From: Priapulus caudatus
Taxonomy: Eukaryota > Priapulida > Priapulimorpha > Priapulimorphida > Priapulidae
Direction: 5' to 3'
Assembly: GCF_000485595.1 (NCBI RefSeq)
Contig: NW_014578082.1
Span: 83,706-110,168 of the forward strand
DNA: 26,463 nucleotides
Below, piece after piece: positions 1-17,985 of this stretch. The notes under the pieces were generated by a model that made no database searches, had not been told where the DNA came from, and saw nothing but the letters and a program-made list of their open reading frames with translations. The position numbers were made by a program, and so were the translations under genes. Each line of letters begins with the position of its first letter. The first letter of the stretch is position 1.

Positions 1-2571
1 TGGTTAGGGGGTATCTCAGAATAGATTTATGTAATTAATTTTTATCAATATATCTGTATTTATAATTAGGAGAGCGCCCTTGCTTGTAGAGTGCAAACCC
101 GCTACTTGACCCACCCCTGTCCTTCCCCTTGACCTCCCATGATCCTCACTCAGCCTGTTTTTTTTATCTACCGCCCCCCCTCTTTGTCAGCAAGCTATAT
201 TGTGCAGTTTTCATCAGTCCGTCCTGCACGCCTGAAACGGTGCTCGTTTATGCGCAATATCTCCCGAGAAGAAGAATGTTTTGTGAAAATTATGCATTTA
301 AAATGGAGAGAAGGTATTCTAGCATAGATATTTATCATAATATTCCATCAGTAGACCTTTCAGAAAGGGAAAGAAGAACTTGCACGTAAGGTGTCCGCTG
401 CATATACCAATCAGTACACAATCTGGCTAGGTTAGTGTATTAGCGCATGCGCAATATCTCATCAGAGGAATTATATTTTGTGACTAATATGCATTTAATA
501 TGGTTAGGGGCTATCTGAGTATAGATTTATGTAATAAATTTCTATCAGTAAACCTGTGTTAATAATCAGGAAAGCGCCCTAGCCTGTAGGGTGCCGGCTG
601 CATATGCCAGTCAGTTCACAATCTGGCTACGTTAGTATGTAAGCGCATGCGAAATATCTCACCAGAAGAATTATATTTTGTGAAGAATATACATTTAATA
701 TGGTTAGGGGGTATCTCAGCATAGATTTATGTAATTAATTTTTATCAGTAGATCTGTGTTTATAATTAGGAGAGCGCCCTAGCTTGTAGGGTGCAAAACT
801 GCTACTTCATCCACTCCCGTCCTTCTACCGCCCCTCAGCTATCTTCGCTGCCGCCTTTCCTCAGTCTCCCACCACTCTCTCCCTTAGCAACCTATATTAT
901 GCACTTGCCTTCAGTCCGTACTGCACTGCTGAAACGGCGCTCGCGCATGCGCAATATCTTCCGAGAAGAATAAAATTTTGCGAAACATTTACATTTAATA
1001 TCGAGAAGAGCTATTCTAGCATAGATTTATATGATAACATTTTATCAGTAGACCTCTCTTAAGAAATAGGACGAAGATCTTGCATGTAAGGTGCCCGCTG
1101 CATATACCAGTCAGTTCACAATCTGGCTACGTTAGTATGTAAGCGCATGCGAAATATCTCACCAGAAGAATGATATTTTGTGAAGAATATACATTTAATA
1201 TGGTTAGGGGGTATCTCAGCATAGATTTATGTAATTAATTTTTATCAGTAGATCTGTGTTTATAATTAGGAGAGCGCCCTTACTTGTAGGGTGCAAAACT
1301 GCTACTTGACCCACCCCTGTCCTTCCCCTTGACCTCCCATGATCCTCGCTCAGCCTGTTTTGTTATCTACCGCCCTTCAGCTATCTTTCTTGCCGCATTT
1401 CCTCAGTCTCCCACTTCTCTCTGTTAGCAAGCTATATTATGCAGTTTTCTTCAGTCCGTCCTGAAGGCCTGAAACGGTGCTCGTTCATGAGCAATATCTC
1501 CCGAGAAGAAGAATATTTTGCGAAAATTATGCATTTAAAATGGATAGAAGGTATTCTAGCATAGATATTTATCATAATATTCTATCTGTAGACCTCTCTT
1601 AGAAAATGGAAAGAAGAATTTTCACGTAAGGTGTTCGCTGCATATACCAGTCAGTACACAATCTGGCTACGTTAGTGTATTAGCGCATGCGCAATATCTT
1701 ACCAGAGAAGTTATATTTTGTGATTAATATGCATTTAATATAGTTAGGGGCTATCTGAGTATAGTTTTATGTAATAAATTCTTATCGGTAAACCTGTGTT
1801 AATAATCAGGAAAGCGCCCTAGCCTGCAGGGTGCCGGTTGCATATACCAGTCAGTACACAATCTGGCTACGTTAGTGTATTGGCGCATGCGCAATATCTT
1901 ACCAGAGGAGTTATATTTTGTGACTAATATGCATTTAATATGGTCAGGGGCTATCTGAGTATGGATTTATGCAATAAATTCTTATCAGTATACCTGTGTT
2001 AATAATCAGGAAAGCGCCCTAGTATGTAGGGTGCAAAACTCATCCCCTCCCATCCTTCTCATTGGCTCCCTTTTCCCTCGCTCAGCCTCATTCTTCTTCC
2101 ACCGCCCTCAGCTATCTTCTCTGTCGCATTTCCTCAGTCTCCCACCCTCTCTCTTAGCAAGCTATATTATGCAGTTTTCATAAGACCGTACTGCAATATC
2201 TCACCAGAGGAGTTATATTTTGTCATGAATATGTATTTAATATGGTTAGGGGCTATCTGAGTATAGATTTATGTAATAAATTCCTATCATGCAGTAGACC
2301 GGTGTTTATACTTAGGAGAGCGCCCTATCCTGTAGGGTGCAAAACTCCTACTTTATCCCCTCCCGTCCTTTCCATTGCCTCCTTTCTCCCTCGCTCAGCT
2401 CCCTTCTCCTTCTATAACGCCCTCAGCTATCTTCTCTGTCGCCTTTCCTCGGGCTCCCACCGCGTTCTCTCTCTCTCTCTCTTTCTCGCAGCATACTATA
2501 TTATGCAGTTGAAACGAAGAGTTTTTCTAGCATAGATTTAAATGATAACATTCCATCAGTAAACCTCTAAA
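1..2571. repeat. Higher-order tandem repeat array (about 200 and 300 bp units) in a lipase intron
   Basis: About ten units recur, marked by a TTTAATATGG-like motif near 303, 501, 701, 1001, 1201, 1541, 1741, 1941, 2243 and 2513. Spacing is about 200 bp for short units and 270-340 bp for long ones. Long units carry an extra pyrimidine-rich block (for example 785-900, 1300-1440, 2040-2190) followed by a GAAACGG-containing segment. Two subtypes of the core exist: one begins TGGTTAGGGG and the other reads GAGAAGGTATTCTAGCATAG or a variant. Many units contain the palindrome GCGCATGCGC or a one- or two-base variant. The array ends about 24 bp before the splice acceptor at 2594. The small open frames in it are not conserved between units, so I see no coding exon here. 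Confidence 0.9.
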
Positions 2572-2594
2572 ATCTTATTTCGTTTCTTGCACAG

Positions 2595-2710
2595 GCTGGA
2601 ACGAGTACGTGCACTGTAACCACAGGCGCGCTCACGATCTGTTCATTGACTCTATACGCAGCACATGTCCCTACAGGGCGTTTGAGTGCGAAAGCCAGGA
2701 GCAGCTAGAG
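2595..2710 (+). CDS. Lipase exon: post-catalytic Cys-rich region
   Basis: The acceptor is TTGCACAG before 2595 and the donor is GAG|GTGAAC after 2710. The exon starts with the last two bases of a split codon and ends in phase 0. The block CNHRRAHDLFIDSI and the following cysteines (STCPY, FEC) match the pancreatic lipase family segment just downstream of the catalytic His, which itself lies upstream of the window. Confidence 0.88.
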
Positions 2711-4825
2711 GTGAACATAGCGAGAACATCAGCCACTTGTATTATTAATTTTGCCCATCGCATGGCAGTACAAACGTTTCTAGTGTAGATGCACAACACT
2801 GATTCTTATCATACTTGCGGCTAAACCACGACTATCGTCAAGCGATTATTTCATTTCATTATTGTTTTTATCATTTATGTGTTTTGCATTCATACTAGCG
2901 TTAAGAAACACTGTCGTAACTAGGCGGAAGAGTGTCACTGACCTTGTGTATTATACTGGTGTCAATATAAGGCTGGGGAATGCGATACGAGCAACCCGAA
3001 GACGAGTGCGCGGATTGGAATGCACGCCGTTGACTCGAAGTCCTTGCTCAGCGGGCGAAAGAACGTTGCCATGTTCATCACGACAGGCGACAAGAACCCA
3101 TTCTGTTGTGAGTCAAGCACAGGAACGCCGAATACCTTCCTACTGGTTAATCAATGTTAACGGAGATACACGGCGAAGAAAGATAACGCTCTTGCCACGA
3201 TATTGATTAATATTGAAATAACAACTGGTTCATAAATGTTAATGGAAATACACGGCGAAGAAAGATAACGCTCTTGCCACGATACGTGATCAATATTGAA
3301 ATAACAACTGGTTAACAAATGCTAATGGAAATAGGCCTACGCGGCAACGAAAGATAACGCTCTTGATACGATAAGTGATCAATATTGAAATAATACACGC
3401 AATTGAAACGCGCACATGTTGAAATTTTCTGGTTGATTGAGGATCTCGTACAACTATCTCCTTCCGCAGTGTATCACCTTCAGTTTGAGGTGGCGATCGC
3501 ATCAAACAACCCGATTCCAGAGGAGGGCCGCATGTACGTGCGAGTGACAAATGAGCTCGGCAGCTCGGAGGAATACGGCCTCGGCGATCACAGGCAAGGG
3601 TTAATTGTAGTGAAAGAGAATTACTCACGGTAGCCATCCACCATTGTATAGATTGTAATTGATCATAGGCAAGAGTTATTATCAATCAAATAATTATTAG
3701 CAATGAAACTACTTCCCTTAGCCCTCCGCCATTTTACACGTAGAATTGATTATAATTAGGTCTATCTATTATCAGAATTGGATATTAGTAACGAAAGATA
3801 ATTACTTCCCGTAGCTCCCCACTCCCCAACTATTTTATAAGTAGGAATTGATCACGGGCAAAAGTTATTAGCAATTAAGAAAATTACTTCCCGTAGCCCC
3901 CACTAATTAACATGCAGAAATTGATTTCAGGCTAGAGCTGATAGCAATAGAATTACTTGCCGTGGCTCTCCGCTATTTTACACGCAGATATTGACCAGCG
4001 CCGAAGTGAAGGACGAATTTGTAACCATTAGAGGTTGCCAATAATAGTTACCATTTCCGTACCCCTGTAAACCAGGACATGCCAATCACGCGCCAATTTG
4101 TCGCTATTGGTTAAGCGTCATTGAGATCAGAAGTGTTCAATCTCAGACGTTCCAAACGCGTGTACAGGGTCGGAAGCTACGACTTGCTCACTCCTGGAAA
4201 GACGCACAGATATCTGGTGCAGACGGACAGGGACTGGAAAGCACTCAATCAGTTAGAGTTCCGATGGGAGTCGTCGAACTGGATAGGCAAGAAGTACCTG
4301 CACATCGACACCATCAAGGTGACCTCCACCGACAGCAACACCATGTAAGCATTGAAAAATTCTACTGTCCGCCTTTGCTTAATTGCTACTTCTTTCTTCG
4401 TTGCCAGACGGTTTCGTGCGTGTTTGCCACAGTGGTATGGACACACATCAAGGAAGCAATAAATTGCCTCGTACTTTTACTCACTCGATCGTAACAAATC
4501 GCAGTTAGGGCGAACGGTGTGCTACCACACCCTGTTCAATAAACGTTGCACACTTACCAACCTAATGAGAAATTATGGAAAAGGACACGTCGTTAATTTA
4601 CGCAATTGTAAAGGGATGCAGTGGCACAAACAGGGAAGATAGCAGCGACATAAATAATGTGCTGCCATATTATAAGATGAATGGCTTTCGCGTATGCAGG
4701 TAACATATATGCTACACATGTAATTATGTATCATTTCTTTCAGGTCCAGATTTTGTCTAAATGGATCCAAGTATCAATCAGTCAAGAATTACAACTTCGC
4801 TCCAAGTTTGGAATGTGCAGCGTAG
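2595..4825 (+). CDS. Pancreatic/hepatic-type triglyceride lipase family protein, 3' part (five exons, PLAT domain)
   Basis: The exons are 2595-2710, 2972-3107, 3470-3593, 4168-4344 and 4744-4825 (TAG). They encode about 210 residues, and all phases agree. Exon 1 reads WNEYVHCNHRRAHDLFIDSI, the block that follows the catalytic domain in pancreatic lipases. Exon 2 carries ARIGMHA and ITTGDKNPFC, the linker into the PLAT domain. Exons 3-4 are the PLAT beta-sandwich, starting YHLQFEVAIASNNP and including LLTPGKTHRYLV and LNQLEFRWES. Exon 5 supplies RFC and LEC, the C-terminal Cys pair of pancreatic lipases. In this family PLAT binds lipid, membrane or a colipase-like partner, and the enzymes hydrolyse acylglycerols or phospholipids, usually after secretion. 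The Ser-Asp-His triad exons are outside the window, so substrate and activity cannot be judged. Intron 3 appears to use a GC donor. The acceptor of exon 4 is the least certain boundary (alternative 4147, same phase). The gene converges on the SH3BP5 homologue. Confidence 0.88.
2972..3107 (+). CDS. Lipase exon: linker between catalytic and PLAT domains
   Basis: The acceptor is AATATAAG and the donor TGTT|GTGAGT; the exon is entered in phase 0 and left in phase 1. It reads AGECDTSNPKTSARIGMHAV and ends with ITTGDKNPFC. The pattern of a Cys, then a (R)-(M/I)-G motif, then a TGD motif is that of the family segment leading into PLAT. A longer open frame at 2862-3206 is in a different phase and is a shadow. 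Confidence 0.83.
3145..3395. repeat. Three-unit tandem repeat, about 83 bp
   Basis: Units start near 3145, 3229 and 3312. Each has GGAAATA or GGAGATA, then AAAGATAACGCTCTTG, then CGATA, then CAATATTGAAATAA or a variant. The third unit is the most diverged. The array lies in the intron between the lipase linker exon and the first PLAT exon and begins 37 bp after the donor. Confidence 0.92.
3470..3593 (+). CDS. Lipase exon: first half of PLAT domain
   Basis: The acceptor is CTTCCGCAG before 3470. The exon is entered in phase 1, completing a Leu codon, and leaves in phase 2. It reads YHLQFEVAIASNNPIPEEGR followed by MYVRVTNELGSSEEYGLGDH, the first strands of PLAT; hepatic and lipoprotein lipases begin this domain with a similar YHYQ motif. 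The only phase-compatible donor I see is CACAG|GCAAGG, a GC-type site. That donor lies in the first unit of a degenerate tandem repeat that fills the next intron. Confidence 0.85.
3586..3991. repeat. Degenerate tandem repeat (about five units, 70-100 bp) that starts inside an exon
   Basis: Unit starts are near 3586, 3661, 3748, 3849 and 3922. The shared pieces are GATCACAGGCAAGGGTTA or variants, a run ending AATTACTTCCCGTAGCC, and TTTTACACGTAGAATT. The first eight bases of unit 1 are the last eight coding bases of the first PLAT exon, and its GC donor is part of the unit. Later units therefore carry decoy copies of the donor context, for example GATCATAGGCAAGAG at 3661. Confidence 0.82.
4168..4344 (+). 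CDS. Lipase exon: second half of PLAT domain
   Basis: It reads VGSYDLLTPGKTHRYLVQTD, then RDWKALNQLEFRWESSNWIG and KKYLHIDTIKVTSTDSNT. The donor is CCAT|GTAAGC, in phase 2. I chose the acceptor GTACAG before 4168 because it gives the shorter loop expected from pancreatic lipase. The acceptor at 4146 (ATCTCAG) has the same phase and would add seven residues, so transcript data are needed to choose. Read without splicing, the frame would stop just after the donor. Confidence 0.82.
4744..4825 (+). CDS. Lipase final exon with C-terminal Cys pair
   Basis: The acceptor is TTTCTTTCAG before 4744. After the split Met codon the exon reads SRFCLNGSKYQSVKNYNFAP, then SLECAA and a TAG at 4823-4825. The spacing of the FC and LEC motifs resembles the last disulfide of pancreatic lipase. 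The match in phase and in the Cys pattern supports the exon despite its short length. Confidence 0.8.
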
Positions 4826-5035
4826 CGAGCATTCCGCGACTTTTTTGTGGCAGTATTGCCTAGATTTGTTTCGAGTGTGATCTATGTATATTTGTCATAG
4901 TGAACTCCAAACTGTGGGATTTTTGCTTCGTAATCAATAACTGTAATCTGGAAATTGTATTATAAATTTCAATGTATTAAATGAAGTCCAATGAGTAACA
5001 ATGAAACACAATTAGCTCAATTAAAAAATATAATG

Positions 5036-5046
5036 AATAAAATAAA
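5036..5046 (+). terminator. Candidate poly(A) signals of the lipase gene
   Basis: Two overlapping AATAAA hexamers lie about 210 bp after the lipase stop codon. An ATTAAA near 4976 is a weaker alternative. Confidence 0.5.
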
Positions 5047-5083
5047 TTAAATAACATAGAAAAAAGAACGTGTTTTGTAATTA

Positions 5084-5094
5084 TTTATTTATCA
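5084..5094 (-). terminator. Candidate poly(A) signals of the SH3BP5 homologue
   Basis: On the minus strand AATAAATAAAT is read here, about 735 bp after the stop codon at 5826. It faces the plus-strand signals of the lipase about 45 bp away. No closer canonical minus-strand hexamer was noticed, so the 3' UTR would be long and would include the MITE at 5619-5788. Confidence 0.35.
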
Positions 5095-5618
5095 TAACAG
5101 GTTGCCCAGATTCTCGCAGATAATGTGTTCTTCACAAATAATTATTACATCTTTATGCAAATTCACATAATAAAATTTATCATCAATATATCTTCAGATT
5201 GGAAATATCAACATTCCATTGTTACGGTGGGTAAAATATGATATTATGCTAGGAATTGAGTGACAGCTGTGACAAATTAAATTTATAATATATATATATC
5301 ACCAAAGCAAATTGTGCATTCACACCTTTATAAACCAAAATTGAAAAAAAGAATATATAATTAATATATGTTTTCAGTAATGCTTTTCCACCAGGTGCAA
5401 CACAATAGACCATTTCATAACTTTTAGCAATATAAACTATAAATAAAACCGAATAAAAATCTCATAACACATCTTAACGTTTCCACGCGTCCTTGCAGTT
5501 TAAAACAACTATTCACGCTAAAACGCACGCGTATAAATTTTGATTGTGGACACTTCACAGGTTAATGACATGTGGCAAGCTGTAGGCACATCACTACACT
5601 TAACTTCCAATCTCTGTA

Positions 5619-5788
5619 CAGTCAAACCTCTATCCGAACGAGATGGGTGGGGACTATTTTGTTTGGATAACCGATTGTTCGGATAACTGATGGTCTAGTG
5701 GCTTATTAAATATTCACAGGACCTTGAGATCTTGTTCGGATAATCCAAAATTCGGATAATTGATGTTCGGATAACCGAGGTTTGACTG
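5619..5788. mobile_element. Pogo/Tigger-like MITE (Tc1/mariner superfamily), 170 bp
   Basis: The left end is CAGTCAAACCTC and the right end GAGGTTTGACTG, a perfect 12-bp inverted repeat. Both ends are flanked by a TA dinucleotide (5617-5618 and 5789-5790). Inside, GTTCGGATAA-type motifs recur in both orientations. TA target duplication and a CAGT start are typical of pogo/Tigger elements. There is no room for a transposase, so the copy is non-autonomous. Confidence 0.85.
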
Positions 5789-5825
5789 TATATGAGAAAG
5801 TGCTTCATTTACCCGCTACTCGAGC

Positions 5826-13671
<7,846 letters not shown>

Positions 13672-14283
13672 CTCACCATAATGAGAGCCAACAGGGAAAC
13701 TCGAAGTCAAGTATGTGATTCTAACCATTCAGAAAGGTCGTCTAAAATGTTATTATAGCGCCTGAAATCTTAATACTTTGCATCGTGTAGTCTACTAGTA
13801 GAGTTTTCAAGTTCAGTTTCACGTTCATAAGTTACTCGTAAACTTTTTTATACGACTGTGAAAATCCCCGTTGATGCTCGTTTATAGTTTATTATTAAAT
13901 TACGCTCAAAAGGGGGCGCTCCCAACGGGCAAGGCGACTGGTGGAGGGAGTTGCTGAAATAATTGGTAAGTTAGTATTCTAATTAATAACGCTATTAGAT
14001 TAGTGAAGCATTCCCTATTAATTAAGTGCCTAATAGAGTGTTCATTATACAAATTATATCATCTCTCCAAGGTTGCAACCTGTGTCGTAACCTAGACAAC
14101 AATATTAGAAGTGTTGCGAGTGTGACTGTGATTTGTTTATTTTCGTAACTCAAGAGTCCAGGCAATGATCCCACATCGATTGATCGTGCTTCATGCCGAA
14201 TTCTAGCTAAGACACTATAGAGAGCTGGGTGAATACTGTTACCTTTACTTGTAACTGCCTCTGTTACCGTAGCCAGGATTCTG
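13672..14283 (-). promoter_or_regulatory. Upstream region of the SH3BP5 homologue (5' UTR and probable promoter)
   Basis: This is sequence 5' of the start codon on the minus strand. An in-frame ATG at 13728 lies directly after a stop, and an out-of-frame ATG lies eight bases before the chosen start. A GGGGGCGCTCCC segment near 13914 is the only GC-rich spot. I found no convincing TATA box or initiator, so the transcription start cannot be placed. Confidence 0.35.
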
Positions 14284-14291
14284 CATGCCAT

Positions 14292-14404
14292 TAGACCAAT
14301 AAATTGTGCCCTACAAATTGTTATATTCTGATGTTATTTATCCTAAAATAACATCAGAATATATTAAACAATTCTTAGGGCACAATTTATTCATTATTGG
14401 TCTA
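14292..14404. mobile_element. hAT-like MITE, 113 bp, foldback type
   Basis: The ends are TAGACCAATAA and TTATTGGTCTA, an 11-bp perfect inverted repeat within arms of about 55 bp that pair almost to the centre (TATTTATCC). It is flanked by an 8-bp direct repeat, CATGCCAT at 14284-14291 and 14405-14412. An 8-bp target duplication with a TAG start suggests the hAT superfamily. It is non-coding. Confidence 0.85.
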
Positions 14405-14412
14405 CATGCCAT

Positions 14413-15325
14413 AGTCGTCATTAAACAAACCATCTCAGGGTTCAACATTAACTTTTTATTTCACTAGACCATCGGGCTAGTAACTGAGGAAAACCACTAG
14501 TGGCCGTACGTAGTAGGCCTGACACTGACAGGTATTGTTTTACGAAGTGATTATTTCCCCGGCAAGGACGTATGCCGCTGCGTCAAACCATCAACAAACC
14601 ATAAAACCAAAGTCCAACACCAGAAATAAGGGTTAGGGTTATGGGTTGTGGTTGGCCCGGGACGACGGCGGCGGTTACAGCGGAGAATACACTATACGTA
14701 CAGTAGCGGCGGGACACTTCGGTCTGCCGGAAGGTTTGTCTGCTGCATCTACTACTGCACATTGTGACAATTGTGTCAGTTTTGTATTTACAAATGGTGC
14801 TTATAAGGCAGAATAGTTGTGAATATGCTGTTTCATGTATACTATGTGCCGGAGTACTATATTATCCAATTCTAACACGACCAGTTCTTTTCGGCATCTA
14901 TTATTCCTGGTTGATGCACCGGAACCAAGCATTTCTGCCGAGTTGGTCGATTTCGTACGGTGTTAGTGTGCGAACGCCTTGCACCTCCAGCTACCTATAA
15001 AAGTTGGTAGGCTCGTGTTTTACAATTATCTATTGGTTTTTCCCGATACATATTATCCCATGGCATGGGGCATGTTGCAGCTGCGGCAACGTGTATCGCG
15101 GGCTATAGGTACTAGAGCTAGGGGCGCATTGGTAGATTTTTATTCCCGGTGACACAGCTAATGACACTAAAAATATCGCGTAGTAGTGTGCGACTTTGAG
15201 ACATGGAATTTGGGCTCTCGTACTAATTACTCAGCGCAGCTTCAAATGGGGGTCTCCGGAACCTAGTTTTGGCTGGAAAGCATGATACTCCGGAACTGGA
15301 CATGTTTGCGAGAGGATAGCAAGCC
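14413..15325. other. No gene recognised
   Basis: This stretch holds a short TTAGGG-like piece near 14630-14645 and a GC-rich piece near 14650-14730 that includes GCCGGAAG. A related fragment of the GCTATAGTTCTAGAGCTA repeat lies near 15100. No spliced gene could be supported. Confidence 0.5.
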
Positions 15326-15361
15326 CTTCGCTCTGCCACAGGGCTATAGTTCTAGAGCTAA
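15326..15361. repeat. Half copy of a small palindromic repeat (CTATAG family)
   Basis: The segment CCCTTCGCTCTGCCACAGG, then GCTATAGTTCTAGAGCTA, recurs as a two-armed palindrome around 20829-21330, where a foldback element has split it. It is a dispersed repeat of unknown type. Confidence 0.68.
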
Positions 15362-15388
15362 TGAGAGGGGGATCTCTGGAACGTGCGC

Positions 15389-15645
15389 TATGCTCCGGGA
15401 CGGGAAATATGTGAACAGAAGGGTCTCGGAGTGCGGAAAAAAGTAGGACCTATTCGCCGGGACGGGAAATATGTGAAAAGGGGGATCTCTGGAATGTGCT
15501 GAAAAAAGTAGGAACTATGCTCCGGGACGGGAAATATGTGAACAGAAGGGTCTCGGACTCTCGAAAAAAGTAGGAACTATGCTCCGGGACGGGAAATATG
15601 TGAACAGAAGGGTCTCGGACTCTCCAGTGTGGAAATTTTGAGGTG
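15389..15645. repeat. 62-bp tandem repeat, four units
   Basis: The unit contains GCTCCGGGACGGGAAATATG, TGAACAGAAGGGTCTCGGAC and GAAAAAAGTAGGAACTAT. The last two units are almost identical and the second is variant. A minus-strand open frame (15450-15659) follows the repeat and is not a convincing gene. Confidence 0.93.
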
Positions 15646-15917
15646 AAAAGGGGTGTCATAACCGTGGCGCATACCTACCATGCAATATATAGGGAGTGCC
15701 CCCAAGTTTTATTATTAACCATGACATTCTTTTTGTTGAAAGTTGTCTTTCTATTGTATTGAACCTGATCTAACTTCTAAGTTATTTCACACTGTATATA
15801 TCTTGAAGTATTGTACTGGCATCACAAATTCCCATTTGATACCTATAAAGCTTGTTGATAAGAAAATATGTAGCCTCTCCCTCTTCTTCAACATTTTACA
15901 ACCATGCAGGTAGCTAA

Positions 15918-16117
15918 GGCCAAAACAAAATATAGGTGTGGTTACCGTTTCCCGACCGACTCTATTTATTCCCAGCGACCCTAAACGATTTATTGTCAAT
16001 TTTCTTTAAAGTAAATAAATAAATAAATTTTCTTTCAATAAAATAAAATGTTTTCCCTACCTACCTACCCTATTTTTTTCGGCATGAAACGGTAACCACA
16101 CATATTTTGTTTTGGCC
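15918..16117. mobile_element. PIF/Harbinger-like MITE, 200 bp
   Basis: The left end is GGCCAAAACAAAATAT and the right end ATATTTTGTTTTGGCC, a perfect 16-bp inverted repeat. Similarity continues inward to GGTTACCGTTTC. Both sides carry TAA (15915-15917 and 16118-16120), the three-base TWA target duplication typical of Harbinger. The interior is an AT-rich spacer with no coding frame. Confidence 0.88.
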
Positions 16118-16120
16118 TAA

Positions 16121-17241
16121 TGCTATCTGAAGAGCAAACATTGGCAATGCTAGCTTTGTAGTATTTTAAAAGTTCACTGATTGTGAGATAAATACTTATT
16201 TTTTCTAGTTGCATGATCACTGGCATAAAGTGCATAGTGGTGTTGCATATTTTTTCATTTTTCTCTTGAATTTAGTATCCTTTACTGTTATTACCTGTAA
16301 AAGCCTGTATATTATGAGCTTGTTCGCCTAAGCCTAATGCCTATATTCCGGTAAAATTTAATCCACCAATCTCATAACAATCAAAGTTAATGTGTTGGTT
16401 TGTGCTAATTGTGCGGTGGGATGTAAGTACTGCTTGTGAATAGGTGGCATGTGTAAGCATCAGATATACTTACCCTAGCATATATATACATATACGAGCA
16501 TGACCAGCAAAGACATTATACTGCAGTGCTATTGCATTTTATTCACATCTATTCTTGCCATCATTCACCTTTATCTCTCATCAATTGTAGCCATTTTCAA
16601 AACCAGCAAATGTGTTCATATAACATTGTCATCAGGTTTAACCCAGGTAGATTCCATCTAGAAGTAGAGTGGTGACCTAAAACCTATTTTCAACTGGAAT
16701 GGTCATAAAGCCATTACAGCGAAAGTTCTCTCTGGAAAGTGGCACAAAGTTTTCGTACCAACTAATCAAGCATGCTGTAGTGGTCAGATGCGTTGGTGCC
16801 TTAGGGAATGGCATTGTGCCAAGATGCATAGTTTGTAGTATCATTGCTGTTTCCAATTGACCTGAGCTAGTAACTAAGTTGTTTAGGTATTTCCTTCTAG
16901 ACTGTGTGTAAAACTCCTATATTATAAACTTCTCTACTGTACATATTACCTTGTAAATTGTAAGTGATATTTGCGATAAGAATACCTACTATCAGTAGTA
17001 GTGACAGTTGCCACTAAACGTTTTAATCATACCTTGCACTTCTAATTTATTTAGCATACATGCATATATATATATACTCTTGATATGCTCTTTGTTTATA
17101 GGCTTTTGATATTATATGTTGGCTTTGCAACAATTTTGCTTTAAAAATGTATTTCCGCATGAATAACTTTAACACAAAATCGTAAAATTAACTTATAAAG
17201 AGATTTGCAGGGCCAAATAAATTAGGGATAAGAGCTGGCAG
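16121..17241. other. No gene recognised
   Basis: AT-rich sequence without a supportable exon, apart from short TA tracts near 16482 and 17063. Confidence 0.55.
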
Positions 17242-17591
17242 CAGGGGTAGAAATTAACTTTTGAACAAGGGAGTCCAACGGACTCCCTACCCTCAAAAAG
17301 AGGGAGTCCGCAGTAAAATGAGGGAGTCCGCAGTCTGAGGTTCAAAATTAAAGATATTAACAATAACGCATGTGCTTATTTTTGAGATTCATGCAGTTTC
17401 ACGCCTGCCAAATTTTCTTTGGACATTAGCTGAACAAATACAGTTTTTCCGCGAGGCCGTGCTCCAGAACGAACTAGTTAGTATGGCAGAATTTCAGGGA
17501 GTCACACGGACTCCTGCATATGTCAAATCAGGGAGTCCGACAGTAAATGAGGGAGTACTTGACTCCGGACTCACGTTAATTTCGCACCCTG
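17242..17591. mobile_element. Probable non-autonomous DNA transposon with GGGAGTCC-rich ends
   Basis: The left end CAGGGGTAGAAATTAAC and the right end GTTAATTTCGCACCCTG form an imperfect inverted repeat. Near both ends GGGAGTCC motifs recur in either orientation (17269-17327 and 17497-17573). I could not find a clean target duplication. A CAGGG start is common in hAT elements, but the class is a guess. The open frame at 17372-17617 crosses the right end and is not supported. Confidence 0.55.
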
Positions 17592-17871
17592 TGGCAATGT
17601 TCATCATTAGAATTTAATGCAGGTGTGATGGTTTCTTTGTTTAGGGAAAATGAGCCTAGCCACATTATTCAAGAGTGCTTCCCATAGCTCCAGTTCTGCT
17701 GGGATCACACGCAACAGTAAGTATTGTAGCTGTAGACTTCCTTAGTTGCTCAGATTAAGTGCAGGCAGCTATAGCCCGAATGAATTAGAGAGGCTAGCCA
17801 CGAATAAATATACTGCCATATGAGAAATAATTCCTTAACATATACTATAGCTGGATTTTTCCAGATTGTGT

Positions 17872-17985
17872 ATGCGTGCGTGCGTGCGTGTGTACGTGCG
17901 TGTGTGTGTGTGCTCGTGGTCGTGTGTGTGTGTGTGTGTGCGCGCGTGTGCACGTGCACGCGCGTGTGTGCGTGCGTACATGTGT
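17872..17985. repeat. (GTGC)n/(GT)n compound microsatellite
   Basis: GTGC units grade into GT runs and back. Open frames of alternating Cys-Val or His-Thr are artefacts. Confidence 0.95.

Larger units (their letters stand above)
4826..5616. other. Lipase 3' UTR and AT-rich intergenic sequence
   Basis: No coding frame is supported. The stretch is strongly AT-rich, with a short TA run near 5286-5300. The lipase transcript probably ends near the AATAAA signals around 5036-5046. The rest has no repeat or gene I can recognise. Confidence 0.6.

Noticed and set aside
2862-3206. Plus-strand 114-residue frame
   Set aside because: It overlaps the lipase linker exon in the wrong phase; the exon frame gives the family sequence.
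14628-14648. Telomere-like TTAGGG pieces
   Set aside because: Only about two imperfect units; too short to be an interstitial telomere.
15450-15659. Minus-strand frame with repeated Phe/Pro/Ser motifs
   Set aside because: It follows the 62-bp tandem repeat, the unit frame is not preserved throughout, and no splice or domain evidence exists.
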